A stretch of 64,000 nucleotides of DNA. It comes from Shewanella chilikensis. GTDB lineage: Bacteria > Pseudomonadota > Gammaproteobacteria > Enterobacterales > Shewanellaceae. A program made the position numbers and the translations under genes. The stretch is taken from positions 58,646 through 122,645 of the forward strand of contig NZ_NIJM01000006.1 of assembly GCF_002836945.1 (NCBI RefSeq), in the 5' to 3' direction. Shown one piece after another: positions 9,766-17,521 of the stretch. Position 1 is the first letter of the stretch. Each line of letters begins with the position of its first letter. The notes under the pieces are model-generated. The model was not told the origin of the DNA. It saw only the letters and a program-made list of their open reading frames with translations, and ran no database searches.

Positions 9766-10134
9766 ATGAAATACTACAGTCGGCGTTTGGTTAAACACGA
9801 ACATCTCAACCCGGCGGGAGCCTTGTTCGGTGGACAGTTGATGAGCTGGATTGATGAGGAAGCGGCCATCTTCGCCGCATGCCAGATGAAGAGTGTCAGC
9901 CATGTGACCAAGCTTATCTCGGAAATCAACTTTATGACCCCGGCCAAGCTTGGGGATGTGATTGAATTTGGCCTCGAGCTTATCAGCCTGGGACATACTT
10001 CCATCACTATTCGCTGCGAAGTGCGCAATAAATTGAATCTGGCACCTATTGTCAGCATTGACAAGATGGTCTTCGTTAATGTGAATGAAGCCGGTTTGCC
10101 CGTGCCTCACGGTATGAGGGCCAATGCCGCCTGA
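9766..10134 (+). CDS. acyl-CoA thioesterase, hotdog fold (YciA/Acot type)
   Basis: A 122-residue hotdog-fold protein expected to hydrolyse acyl-CoA thioesters in the cytoplasm. The motif HLNPAGALFGGQLMSWIDEEAAIFA is the YciA/BACH-type signature, in which the Asp of the helix is catalytic. The start at 9766 is preferred over an upstream GTG because GAGGA precedes it and the protein then begins MKYYSRRLVKHEH as relatives do. It is monocistronic. The substrate chain length cannot be read from the sequence. Confidence 0.85.
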   Translation: MKYYSRRLVKHEHLNPAGALFGGQLMSWIDEEAAIFAACQMKSVSHVTKLISEINFMTPAKLGDVIEFGLELISLGHTSITIRCEVRNKLNLAPIVSIDKMVFVNVNEAGLPVPHGMRANAA

Positions 10135-10158
10135 TAACTCTGATGTTTGAATGTGCTT

Positions 10159-10188
10159 GCCAACCGGGCAGAACTTTGCCCTGTTGGC
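10159..10188. repeat. inverted repeat between converging genes
   Basis: GCCAACCGGGC at 10159–10169 pairs with GCCCTGTTGGC at 10178–10188 with one mismatch and an 8-base loop. It lies between two converging genes and may act as a terminator, but no T-run follows on either strand. Confidence 0.4.
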
Positions 10189-10225
10189 TGGCGAGAAAGG
10201 GCTTGAACTTCTTGGACGTGATGGC

Positions 10226-10426
10226 TCAGTCTTTCAATTCTTCCTTGACCGATTTGGCGGCATCACGGGAGGCGTGGCCGATTTCACGGGTCACATCCCG
10301 GGTGGTGTGGCCTATCTCCTTGGTCACGTCTCTGGTGGTGTGGCCTATGGTTCGGCCGGTTTCCTTGAGCTCGGCACAGGCGCCAAGACTAAGTAATGCA
10401 ACAAGAAGCAGTAATGTTTTCATCAT
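10226..10426 (-). CDS. small lipoprotein with 11-residue repeats
   Basis: A 66-residue protein with a signal peptide and lipobox LGAC, so the mature chain starts at a lipidated Cys near residue 17. The mature part is made of three near-identical 11-residue units (TIGHTTRDVTK, EIGHTTRDVTR, EIGHASRDAAK) followed by a Lys/Glu tail. An 11-residue period suits a long amphipathic helix. It recalls entericidin-like and other small stress lipoproteins, but I cannot name it. Two ATG codons at 10426 and 10423 both fit the AAGGAT ribosome-binding site. Confidence 0.75.
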   Translation of the reverse strand: MMKTLLLLVALLSLGACAELKETGRTIGHTTRDVTKEIGHTTRDVTREIGHASRDAAKSVKEELKD

Positions 10427-10433
10427 TTTATCC

Positions 10434-10709
<276 letters not shown>

Positions 10710-10887
10710 TTATCCTGTCTTGCAGGCTTTCGTTCAATGCTTGGCGCACAAAAATAGTGGCAAGTGGCGCTCAAGCTAAGTCATAACACAGATTTTATCA
10801 TAGGGGGAGCACCTGTCGGCACCACTATTATTGATAACCAGTGTGCATGGCTACAAAGGGATTGTTATAGAGCACTATGGCTTGCGT

Positions 10888-10920
10888 AAAACGAAAGACT
10901 GCCTGAAGGCAGCCTTTCGT
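10888..10920 (-). terminator. terminator of trhP/yegQ
   Basis: A 13-base arm at 10891–10903 pairs with 10908–10920 with one mismatch and a 4-base loop. On the minus strand the stem is followed by TTTT. It lies 35 bases beyond the stop of the U32 protein gene. Confidence 0.75.
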
Positions 10921-10954
10921 GTAAAGGTTGAGAACATACTCAGGAAGACAGGAT

Positions 10955-12319
10955 TCACTTGGTTGCGGCGTGTGGATTGCGGGTATCAGTTCCTTCCGGC
11001 AAGTTACGCAGCAAGATGGCCGAGTCCAGTTCCAAATCGGCCGGTACCGGCATATAGACAGTATGGCCCGATCCTAAACCTGCCTCAACGGCTTCGCCCT
11101 TACGGTTTTGCAAACTTTCCAATGTCAGGTTGATGTTGCCTTGCGGTGTCATCATCTCCAGGCTGTCACCCAGCAAAAACTTGTTCTTCACTTCGATTTC
11201 GGCCAGGCCTTCGGCGTTACGCTTACCGGTAAACTCACCGACAAACTGCTGGTTGTCACTGATAGAGTGGCCGTATTCGTAGTTCTGGTACTCATCGTGA
11301 ACATGACGGCGCAAGAAGCCCTCGGTGTAGCCCCTGTGAGCCAAGCCTTCCAGGCGGTTCATCAGGCTGCGGTCGAAGTCTTTTCCGGCTGCGGCATCGT
11401 CTATGGCCTGACGGTAAAGCTGCGCCGTGCGCGCCACGTAGTAGAAGGACTTGGTGCGGCCTTCAATCTTCAATGAATCCACGCCGATACGGCTCAGGCG
11501 CTCTACGTGCTGAATGGCGCGCAGATCTTTGGAGTTCATTATGTAGGTGCCGTGCTCGTCTTCGAAGGCCGGCATATATTCGCCGGGGCGGTTGGCCTCC
11601 TGCAGCAGGAAAATCTGATCGCTGCTTGGGCCCTGGCCTAAAGTCGGCTGCTCTATCTGCACCGGATTGACTGCGACTATGTCGCCGGTTTCATTTTCCT
11701 TGGCCTCGTGGGCATCATACTTCCAGCGGCAGGCGTTGGTGCAGGTGCCTTGGTTAGGGTCGCGCTTATTGATATAGCCGGACAACAGGCAACGGCCGGA
11801 ATAGGCCATGCACAGTGCGCCGTGAACAAACACTTCCAGCTCTATGTCCGGGCAACGCTGACGGATCTCTTCGATTTCATCCAGTGACAGCTCGCGGGAG
11901 AGGATCACGCGTTTAATCCCCTGGGACTGCCAGAATTTGACCGAGGCCCAGTTGATGGCGTTGGCCTGTACCGAAAGGTGTACCACCTGCTCGGGAAAGG
12001 CTTCACGAACCATCATGATGAGACCGGGATCTGACATGATAAGGGCATCCGGCTGCATGGCGACCACAGGCTCCATGTCCTTGATATAGGTCTTGAGCTT
12101 GGCATTGTGGGGAGCGATATTGCTGACCACATAGAGTTTCTTGCCCAGAGCATGGGCTTCCTGAATACCCGTAGCCAGATTTTCCATCTTAAAGTCGTTG
12201 TTACGTACCCTTAAGCTGTATCTGGGTTGGCCTGCATATACGGCATCTGCACCATAGGCAAAGGCATAACGCATATTTTTCAGGGTCCCGGCGGGAGACA
12301 GAAGCTCTGGTTTAAACAT
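10955..12319 (-). CDS. trhP: tRNA 5-hydroxyuridine modification protein TrhP (U32 peptidase-like, YegQ)
   Basis: U32 family protein of 454 residues that in E. coli uses prephenate to hydroxylate wobble U34 of tRNA. The N-terminus FKPELLSPAGTLKNMRYAFAYGADAVYAG is the U32 signature. HGALCMAYSGRCLLSGY with Cys residues, then GTCTNACRWKYD, form the conserved cysteine set thought to hold an iron–sulfur cluster. The yfhL-type ferredoxin gene lies just downstream. It was formerly annotated as a protease, which the sequence does not support. Confidence 0.92.
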   Translation of the reverse strand: MFKPELLSPAGTLKNMRYAFAYGADAVYAGQPRYSLRVRNNDFKMENLATGIQEAHALGKKLYVVSNIAPHNAKLKTYIKDMEPVVAMQPDALIMSDPGLIMMVREAFPEQVVHLSVQANAINWASVKFWQSQGIKRVILSRELSLDEIEEIRQRCPDIELEVFVHGALCMAYSGRCLLSGYINKRDPNQGTCTNACRWKYDAHEAKENETGDIVAVNPVQIEQPTLGQGPSSDQIFLLQEANRPGEYMPAFEDEHGTYIMNSKDLRAIQHVERLSRIGVDSLKIEGRTKSFYYVARTAQLYRQAIDDAAAGKDFDRSLMNRLEGLAHRGYTEGFLRRHVHDEYQNYEYGHSISDNQQFVGEFTGKRNAEGLAEIEVKNKFLLGDSLEMMTPQGNINLTLESLQNRKGEAVEAGLGSGHTVYMPVPADLELDSAILLRNLPEGTDTRNPHAATK

Positions 12320-12630
12320 AATTTACTCTCAATTAACGGCAGTCCGGCGGTTGCGCGACTTGGCAGCAGGGGCGGCATTTTACTCAATTAGGGCCGGGCT
12401 ATCAAATATCCCCGCCCCGGGTTACCAATCAGTAAACTTTGGCCATTTAAAATTGCCTGAATGGCTCAACTTGGCAAGCCATTACGAGGTCTTCAATCCC
12501 GGCAAGTTGTTACTTGGTTGAATTTTAGTGGCAGTCAACATCACTTGACGCTTTTTTACGCTCGCGGCCGCCGGGGTTGCTGATATACTGAGTCACAGTA
12601 TTTGAACAGTTTTTTTACATTGGAGAGTGC
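12320..12630. other. divergent intergenic region
   Basis: About 310 bases between two divergent genes. An extended -10 element, TGATATACT at 12581–12589, probably drives the HDOD gene; the matching -35 is poor. TGGAGAG precedes the HDOD start codon. No further gene or repeat is seen. Confidence 0.5.
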
Positions 12631-13473
12631 ATGTCTACCGAACATCAACTCTTGGTTGGTTTGTTGCGGAAACTCAAGAACGATACCCTGGTGCTACCCA
12701 CTTTGCCGGAAGTGGCCATGCGGGTGCAGGAAGTCGTCAGTCGTCCCGATTCAAGCCTGAGGGAGGTTGCCGATATCATAGGTCAGGATGCCGCCATATC
12801 GGCGCGTATGATCAAGGTAGCCAATAGTGCTTTCTACAGCCGGGGGATCCCGGCGGAAAACATCAACAGCGCGGTGACCCGTATAGGCTTGGCGCAGATA
12901 AAATCCATCGCTACCTCTATCGCCATGGAGCAGCTGTTTATTTCCACCAACGAAATGGTGTGGGAAGTCATGGACGAAGTGTGGCGCACATCAATAGATG
13001 TTACCGCTGCGGCCGGCGCCATGTTACTTATCTATAACAAGACCCATCCGGGCAGCGGCCTGAATTATGATACTTTGACCCTGGCGGGCCTGGTGCACAA
13101 TATAGGTGCCTTGCCGGTACTGACCGAGGCCGAGGCACACCCCGAGCTCTTTGGCAGCATAGATCAGCTAAGAGCCTTGGTGCGCAAGATGCAAGGGCCC
13201 ATAGGGCGGGCGGTACTCAAGAGCTGGGACTTTGCCCCGGATGTGATGGAAGTGGTCGAACGCTGGGCCGATCTGCCCTATCTGCCGGACCATGTGACTT
13301 ACTTGGATTTTATTCGTTCGGCGGCCTTCTATACCGGTGAGTTACGAGCCGGCGCCGAGCTTGAGCAGCGTTTGGAAGTCTTTGTTGACAGAGGTCTACC
13401 CGTCAGTGCCGAACTACTTGGCTGTGATGAGTTTCTGGATAAATATCATTCAATCAAGCAAAGCTATGAGTAA
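12631..13473 (+). CDS. HDOD domain signalling protein
   Basis: A 280-residue cytoplasmic protein made almost entirely of an HDOD domain (about residues 15–210), a catalytically silent relative of the HD phosphohydrolases used in signalling. Visible motifs are LPTLPEVAMRVQEVV, DAAISARMIKVANSAFY and GLVHNIGALPVL. The His/Asp metal pairs of true HD enzymes are not kept. Downstream, after 44 bases, lies a GGDEF/EAL gene in the same direction, so the two are probably co-transcribed and may work in one cyclic-di-GMP pathway. Its partner and output are unknown. Confidence 0.85.
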   Translation: MSTEHQLLVGLLRKLKNDTLVLPTLPEVAMRVQEVVSRPDSSLREVADIIGQDAAISARMIKVANSAFYSRGIPAENINSAVTRIGLAQIKSIATSIAMEQLFISTNEMVWEVMDEVWRTSIDVTAAAGAMLLIYNKTHPGSGLNYDTLTLAGLVHNIGALPVLTEAEAHPELFGSIDQLRALVRKMQGPIGRAVLKSWDFAPDVMEVVERWADLPYLPDHVTYLDFIRSAAFYTGELRAGAELEQRLEVFVDRGLPVSAELLGCDEFLDKYHSIKQSYE

Positions 13474-13517
13474 GTATTGAATTAACCCATCTTTGTCGTT
13501 CACGGGAGAATACCACT

Positions 13518-15014
13518 TTGATGATAGGCCCATGGTTGCTTTCTATCGCGTTAATTACTGTGTTTATTCTCCTTTTGTGGCGCCGCCAGCGCCAAAAAGA
13601 ACGTCGCTTTATCAAGCGGCTTGGCATGCAACTCGATAATCAGATAAAAGCCCGCGCACCACTCGAACTGCCTTGGGTGCCGGTCGCATTTTATGATTTG
13701 GTTAATAGTCTGGAGAAGTTGCTGCAGGCGCTTCCGCCTCCCGTGGGGAAAGATAAACTCACAGGCCTTGCCAATCGGGTAGGGCTCAAGCGCAGCGTTA
13801 CCGCCTTGATGCCGTTGCAACAGGGCACCATGGTGCTGCTGGACATCTACCGTTTCCGTTACGTCAATGACTTGTTTGGCTTTGCCTTTGGTGATCAGCT
13901 GCTCAAGCAGATGGCAGACCGCCTGCTGGGGTTGCAACATGGGCCCAGGTTATTGGCGCGAATGAATGAAGATGAGTTTCTGCTGTACTTTGAGCAGCAA
14001 CAGACAGAAGAAGATCTTCATCGGCTGCGGGGCAGGTTGCAGGTGCCTTTTGATATTGACGGTACGCCTGTAAGTATTCGCATTCAGATGGGTTATCTGG
14101 ATTTACATGCTCATCATACCAATCTCAGCTTGATGTTGCGCCGCCTGGATCTGGCGCTGAAAAAGGCCCGCAATAGCCGTGATCTGCTGGCCGGTTATCA
14201 GACGGGTGAAGACAGTATCCAAATGCGCGAGCTGGAGATCATCAACAGTCTGCCCAAGGCGTTGAAGACAGGTCAGTTGTATCTGGTTTACCAGGCCAAA
14301 GAAGAGGTGAACAGTGGCCTTTGTCGCCAGGTCGAAGCGCTTATTCGCTGGGAACATCCGAAATTCGGCGCCATTTCTCCGGCCGAGTTTATTCCGTTGG
14401 CTGAGTATTCCGGCATGATAGGCCTGGTGAGTCATTGGGCGCTGGAGCAGGTGATGCTACAGCAGCGTAAGTGGCGCAGTGGTGGCTTTAAAGTGCGAAT
14501 TGCACTTAACCTCTCGGCGCAGGACCTCAACAACGGCTGCATGCTGCAGGAGATTGAACGTCAGTTGCAAGAATACCAGTTGCCGGGTGATGTGCTGGCG
14601 ATAGAGATCACCGAGAGCAGCCTGATGGCCGACCTCGAGCAGGCGATAAAAATCCTGGAGCGGCTGCGGCAACTGGATATTCGCCTGGCGATAGATGATT
14701 TTGGTACCGGGCACTCGTCGCTGGCCTATTTGAAAAATCTGCCGGTAGATGAAGTCAAAATCGACAAGGCCTTTAACGAAGAGCTGCTCAGCAACAGTAA
14801 TGCCAAGCATATCATGCGTGCCAGTATTCAGATGGCCAAGTCGCTGGGGTTTGAGGTCACTGTCGAGGGGGTAGAGTCGATGGCGCTGAAACAGGTGCTA
14901 ATTTCCATGGGGGCTGACCAACTGCAGGGAGATATTGTTGCCAAACCCAAAACGGCGCCGGAACTGGAGTACTGGTACGCTAAACACTGCATACATGCCA
15001 AGACAGCAGGCTGA
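13518..15014 (+). CDS. GGDEF/EAL protein, degenerate GGDEF and intact-looking EAL
   Basis: A 498-residue inner-membrane protein with one N-terminal transmembrane helix (about residues 3–20) and cytoplasmic GGDEF (about 85–235) and EAL (about 245–490) domains. The GGDEF signature is replaced by MNEDEF near residue 148, so diguanylate cyclase activity is unlikely. The EAL domain keeps EALIRWEH, ALNLSAQDL, IEITESSL, IDDFGTGHSSLAYL, a following Lys, TVEGVES and a Gln, so it looks like an active cyclic-di-GMP phosphodiesterase. It lies 44 bases after the HDOD gene, likely in one operon. Confidence 0.9.
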   Translation: MMIGPWLLSIALITVFILLLWRRQRQKERRFIKRLGMQLDNQIKARAPLELPWVPVAFYDLVNSLEKLLQALPPPVGKDKLTGLANRVGLKRSVTALMPLQQGTMVLLDIYRFRYVNDLFGFAFGDQLLKQMADRLLGLQHGPRLLARMNEDEFLLYFEQQQTEEDLHRLRGRLQVPFDIDGTPVSIRIQMGYLDLHAHHTNLSLMLRRLDLALKKARNSRDLLAGYQTGEDSIQMRELEIINSLPKALKTGQLYLVYQAKEEVNSGLCRQVEALIRWEHPKFGAISPAEFIPLAEYSGMIGLVSHWALEQVMLQQRKWRSGGFKVRIALNLSAQDLNNGCMLQEIERQLQEYQLPGDVLAIEITESSLMADLEQAIKILERLRQLDIRLAIDDFGTGHSSLAYLKNLPVDEVKIDKAFNEELLSNSNAKHIMRASIQMAKSLGFEVTVEGVESMALKQVLISMGADQLQGDIVAKPKTAPELEYWYAKHCIHAKTAG

Positions 15015-15016
15015 AC

Positions 15017-15451
15017 TCAAGGGAACTCAATCTGCTGTAGTTGAGCAGCCAACTGTTCGAGTAGTGTCGCAGGCATGGGACAAAGCTGACGCTGACTATT
15101 CATGCATACCATTTCCACCCTGCCGTTGACCGCAGCCCTGACAGCGTTTTCACGCCAGATCTCCTGTTCCCACACTGTGCGGTATTTGCTTTCGAAGGCA
15201 AAGCGGGTACGGACATCCAGGATATCGGCAAATTCGACCCCTTCCTGACAGGTAAGCTCGGAGCGGTAGACCGCAAAACCTATTCCATCCGAATGCCACA
15301 GGCGTTTGAGTTCGTTGGCCCCTATGACCTGTTCACGGGCGCGCTCGAAGTACTTCAGAAAATTGGGGTGATACACCACGCCGGAAAAATCTGTGTCTTC
15401 GTAGTAGATCTGCAATTGAAAATGGAACCAAGGGCTGAAGCTGAGTTGCAT
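15017..15451 (-). CDS. YbgC/4-hydroxybenzoyl-CoA thioesterase family protein
   Basis: A 144-residue hotdog-fold thioesterase. YYEDTDFSGVVYHPNFLKYF is the signature of the YbgC/4HBT family, with the catalytic Asp in DTDFSG. Its location outside a tol-pal cluster means it is not the usual ybgC, so a related acyl-CoA thioesterase is likelier. It converges with the EAL gene, with 2 bases between stops. Substrate unknown. Confidence 0.85.
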   Translation of the reverse strand: MQLSFSPWFHFQLQIYYEDTDFSGVVYHPNFLKYFERAREQVIGANELKRLWHSDGIGFAVYRSELTCQEGVEFADILDVRTRFAFESKYRTVWEQEIWRENAVRAAVNGRVEMVCMNSQRQLCPMPATLLEQLAAQLQQIEFP

Positions 15452-15513
15452 GCGGATACCTGTGGTAGATTCGTGCCCGGCAGTTTAACACTGTGATAGC
15501 GAAAGATGAGCAC

Positions 15514-16260
15514 TCAGAAGCGACCATTGTTGATTATTTGCTGATATTGACCGCTTTGTTTCATCTGTCGCAACCCTTTATCCAATGCCTTGGCCAAAGC
15601 CGGTGAGTCGGCGTCCTGCAGTGAGAATGCCAGGAATATTCGGCTCTGATGGTTGGGAAATGCCGGCAGAATCTCCTCCTTCACTCCCATACGTTTGATA
15701 ACGCCTTCGGCCACCTTGTCGAACATAATGGCGGCATCTATACGGTTGAGCAGCAGGAGATTGAGCAGTTGTTCCTGACTGGCGACCTGAACCAGCTGCA
15801 ACTGTTTGCTTAGTTTGGCGAATTCATCGCCATATTCATAACCTTTGATAACCCCTACGACACTCCCCCTCGGAAGTTGCCATTTGTTTTGGGCACTCAG
15901 TGGCCGGTTTTTGTTGTAGTAGAAGGAGGCATTGGCAATAAACAGTGGCTCTTCACCAAACAGAAAACCCGCCTCAGTACTGCGCTCACGAGTGACATTG
16001 AACACTCCTTGAACCTGGCCCTTTCGGGCCATCATCAAGGCTCTGGAGTAGGGTACTACCAAGCTTTCCACTTGGATATGTTCAATAGAAAAAGCCGCGG
16101 CGATCAGTTGGTGAGATAAGCCTTGCCCGGTTCTGTCGGCGAAAGGGGGCCAACTGTCTTCGGCGGCGAGTAAGACTTTATTCTGAGGGGTTGCCCTGGT
16201 TGACTTGGTAGGTAATATGCAAAGAAAACAAATTAATACAGCTATTATTCCAGATCTCAT
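15514..16260 (-). CDS. orphan periplasmic amino-acid-binding-like protein (SBP_bac_3)
   Basis: A 248-residue secreted protein with a signal peptide ending near residue 23. It has the periplasmic binding protein type 2 fold found in polar amino-acid ABC transporters: DSWPPFADRTGQGLSHQL at the start, GVIKGYEYG in the middle and LDKGLRQMKQSGQYQQI at the end. No transporter permease or ATPase is near. Shewanella and Vibrio have many such solitary proteins of unknown ligand. The gene is 62 bases from the thioesterase gene and may share its transcript. Confidence 0.8.
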   Translation of the reverse strand: MRSGIIAVLICFLCILPTKSTRATPQNKVLLAAEDSWPPFADRTGQGLSHQLIAAAFSIEHIQVESLVVPYSRALMMARKGQVQGVFNVTRERSTEAGFLFGEEPLFIANASFYYNKNRPLSAQNKWQLPRGSVVGVIKGYEYGDEFAKLSKQLQLVQVASQEQLLNLLLLNRIDAAIMFDKVAEGVIKRMGVKEEILPAFPNHQSRIFLAFSLQDADSPALAKALDKGLRQMKQSGQYQQIINNGRF

Positions 16261-16449
16261 TCTCGTCCTTTGGTTGAGCGGCCCGGTTATAAAGACTAAA
16301 AATAGTACCTGAGTCTTAGTCTTTTCGATAGTCTCAGCGAGACAAGTTTTTGAGTTGTGAGCTTGGCGACAGTTACGTTATACGGGTTTGCATTACAATA
16401 ATCATTAGATTAATCTCATTAAAATTTTTCTAATGGATGAGGTAGTACC

Positions 16450-16875
16450 ATGCCAGAAAAGATTATTGAACTTGAAACCAAAATGGGTAAAGGCTGGAAA
16501 GTGACAGCACAGGTGCGTGAGCATACCTTGGTCATTGACCAACCGACGGCCGGTAACGAAGGGGCCAATCCGCTGGAGACTTTCCTGTTTTCTCTGGGGG
16601 GCTGTATTTCTGCCATTGCCAGAATGGTGGCCAGAGAGCAGAAAATCGATCTCCGGGGGATGAATATCAAGGTGCGTGGCGAGATGAATTCCGACGGTTT
16701 GCTGGGGAAAGTCAGCGAGGATCCTGTCGGATTTCGCCGTATCACCTTGGATGCCGATATCGATGCCGACTTGACGGCAGAGCAGAAGCAGCAGTTTCTC
16801 GATACTGTCTGCCATCGTTGTCCCGTGCATGACAACCTGCTGAGTGCCTCAAGAGTTGAGCATCAAAGTATCTGA
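16450..16875 (+). CDS. OsmC/Ohr family protein
   Basis: A 141-residue OsmC-fold protein, a family of thiol peroxidases acting on organic hydroperoxides. The peroxidatic Cys lies in LGGCISAIARM near residue 52, and a second Cys is present in HRCPVHDNLLSAS, so both redox cysteines are kept. It matches the YhfA-like branch more than OsmC or Ohr proper (no long N-terminal strands). It is monocistronic. Confidence 0.85.
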   Translation: MPEKIIELETKMGKGWKVTAQVREHTLVIDQPTAGNEGANPLETFLFSLGGCISAIARMVAREQKIDLRGMNIKVRGEMNSDGLLGKVSEDPVGFRRITLDADIDADLTAEQKQQFLDTVCHRCPVHDNLLSASRVEHQSI

Positions 16876-17084
16876 GGCCTGAAGCTTCAAATGCGCTTGG
16901 CTTGAGCACAGCCAATCCTGGCCAAACCCGGGCTAAATAAAATAAAGCGCTGATCCAGGCTTGCTGCTGTGAATACTGGCAGGCTGACAGATAACCACTG
17001 ACTCAGACGGCAAAATGCCGTTTCGCCTCCTACACTTGCAAGGGAAGATGCAAGTTCAGGGATAACAGAGCAAAGGAGGCGAAA

Positions 17085-17438
17085 ATGAGTTATATCGATG
17101 TGGTGGTCGCTCCGGTTCCCAGCGCCAAGAAACAGCAATATCTTGAGCATGCACGCCGGGCGGCGGGTCTGTTCAAGTCTCAGGGCGCTTTGGAGCTGGT
17201 AGAATGCTGGGGGGATGATGTCCCGGAAGGTAAGCTTACTTCCATGCCTATGGCGGTAAAGCGCCAAGACGACGAGACTGTGGTGGTTTCCTGGATCCTT
17301 TGGCCGGACAAGGCCACGCGTGATAAAGGCATGCAGTTTATCATGACAGATCCTTCCGTTCCCGAGACTCTCGGCGATATGCCGTTCGATGGCAAGAGAA
17401 TGATCTGGGGCGGCTTTGAGATGCTGTTCAAGGAATAG
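17085..17438 (+). CDS. DUF1428 family protein (YbaA-like)
   Basis: A 117-residue protein of the DUF1428 family, with a dimeric ferredoxin-like fold and no known function. The start MSYIDVVVAPVPSAKKQQYLEHA and the end GFEMLFKE are typical. A very strong ribosome-binding site, AAGGAGG, precedes the ATG. It is followed at once by a long bidirectional terminator hairpin. Confidence 0.85.
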   Translation: MSYIDVVVAPVPSAKKQQYLEHARRAAGLFKSQGALELVECWGDDVPEGKLTSMPMAVKRQDDETVVVSWILWPDKATRDKGMQFIMTDPSVPETLGDMPFDGKRMIWGGFEMLFKE

Positions 17439-17451
17439 CTTTTCTTTTACT

Positions 17452-17499
17452 CCTCAATAAAACAAGGGATGCCGCTTGGCATCCCTTGTTTTATTGAGG
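17452..17499. terminator. bidirectional terminator with 22-bp perfect stem
   Basis: Positions 17452–17473 pair perfectly with 17478–17499 across the loop GCTT. The stem has a GC-rich core (AGGGATGCC) and flanking A/T runs that give a U-tract on both strands. It separates the DUF1428 gene from the converging RND efflux gene. Confidence 0.9.
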
Positions 17500-17521
17500 C
17501 TCCTTATTGACCCAGACAGAA

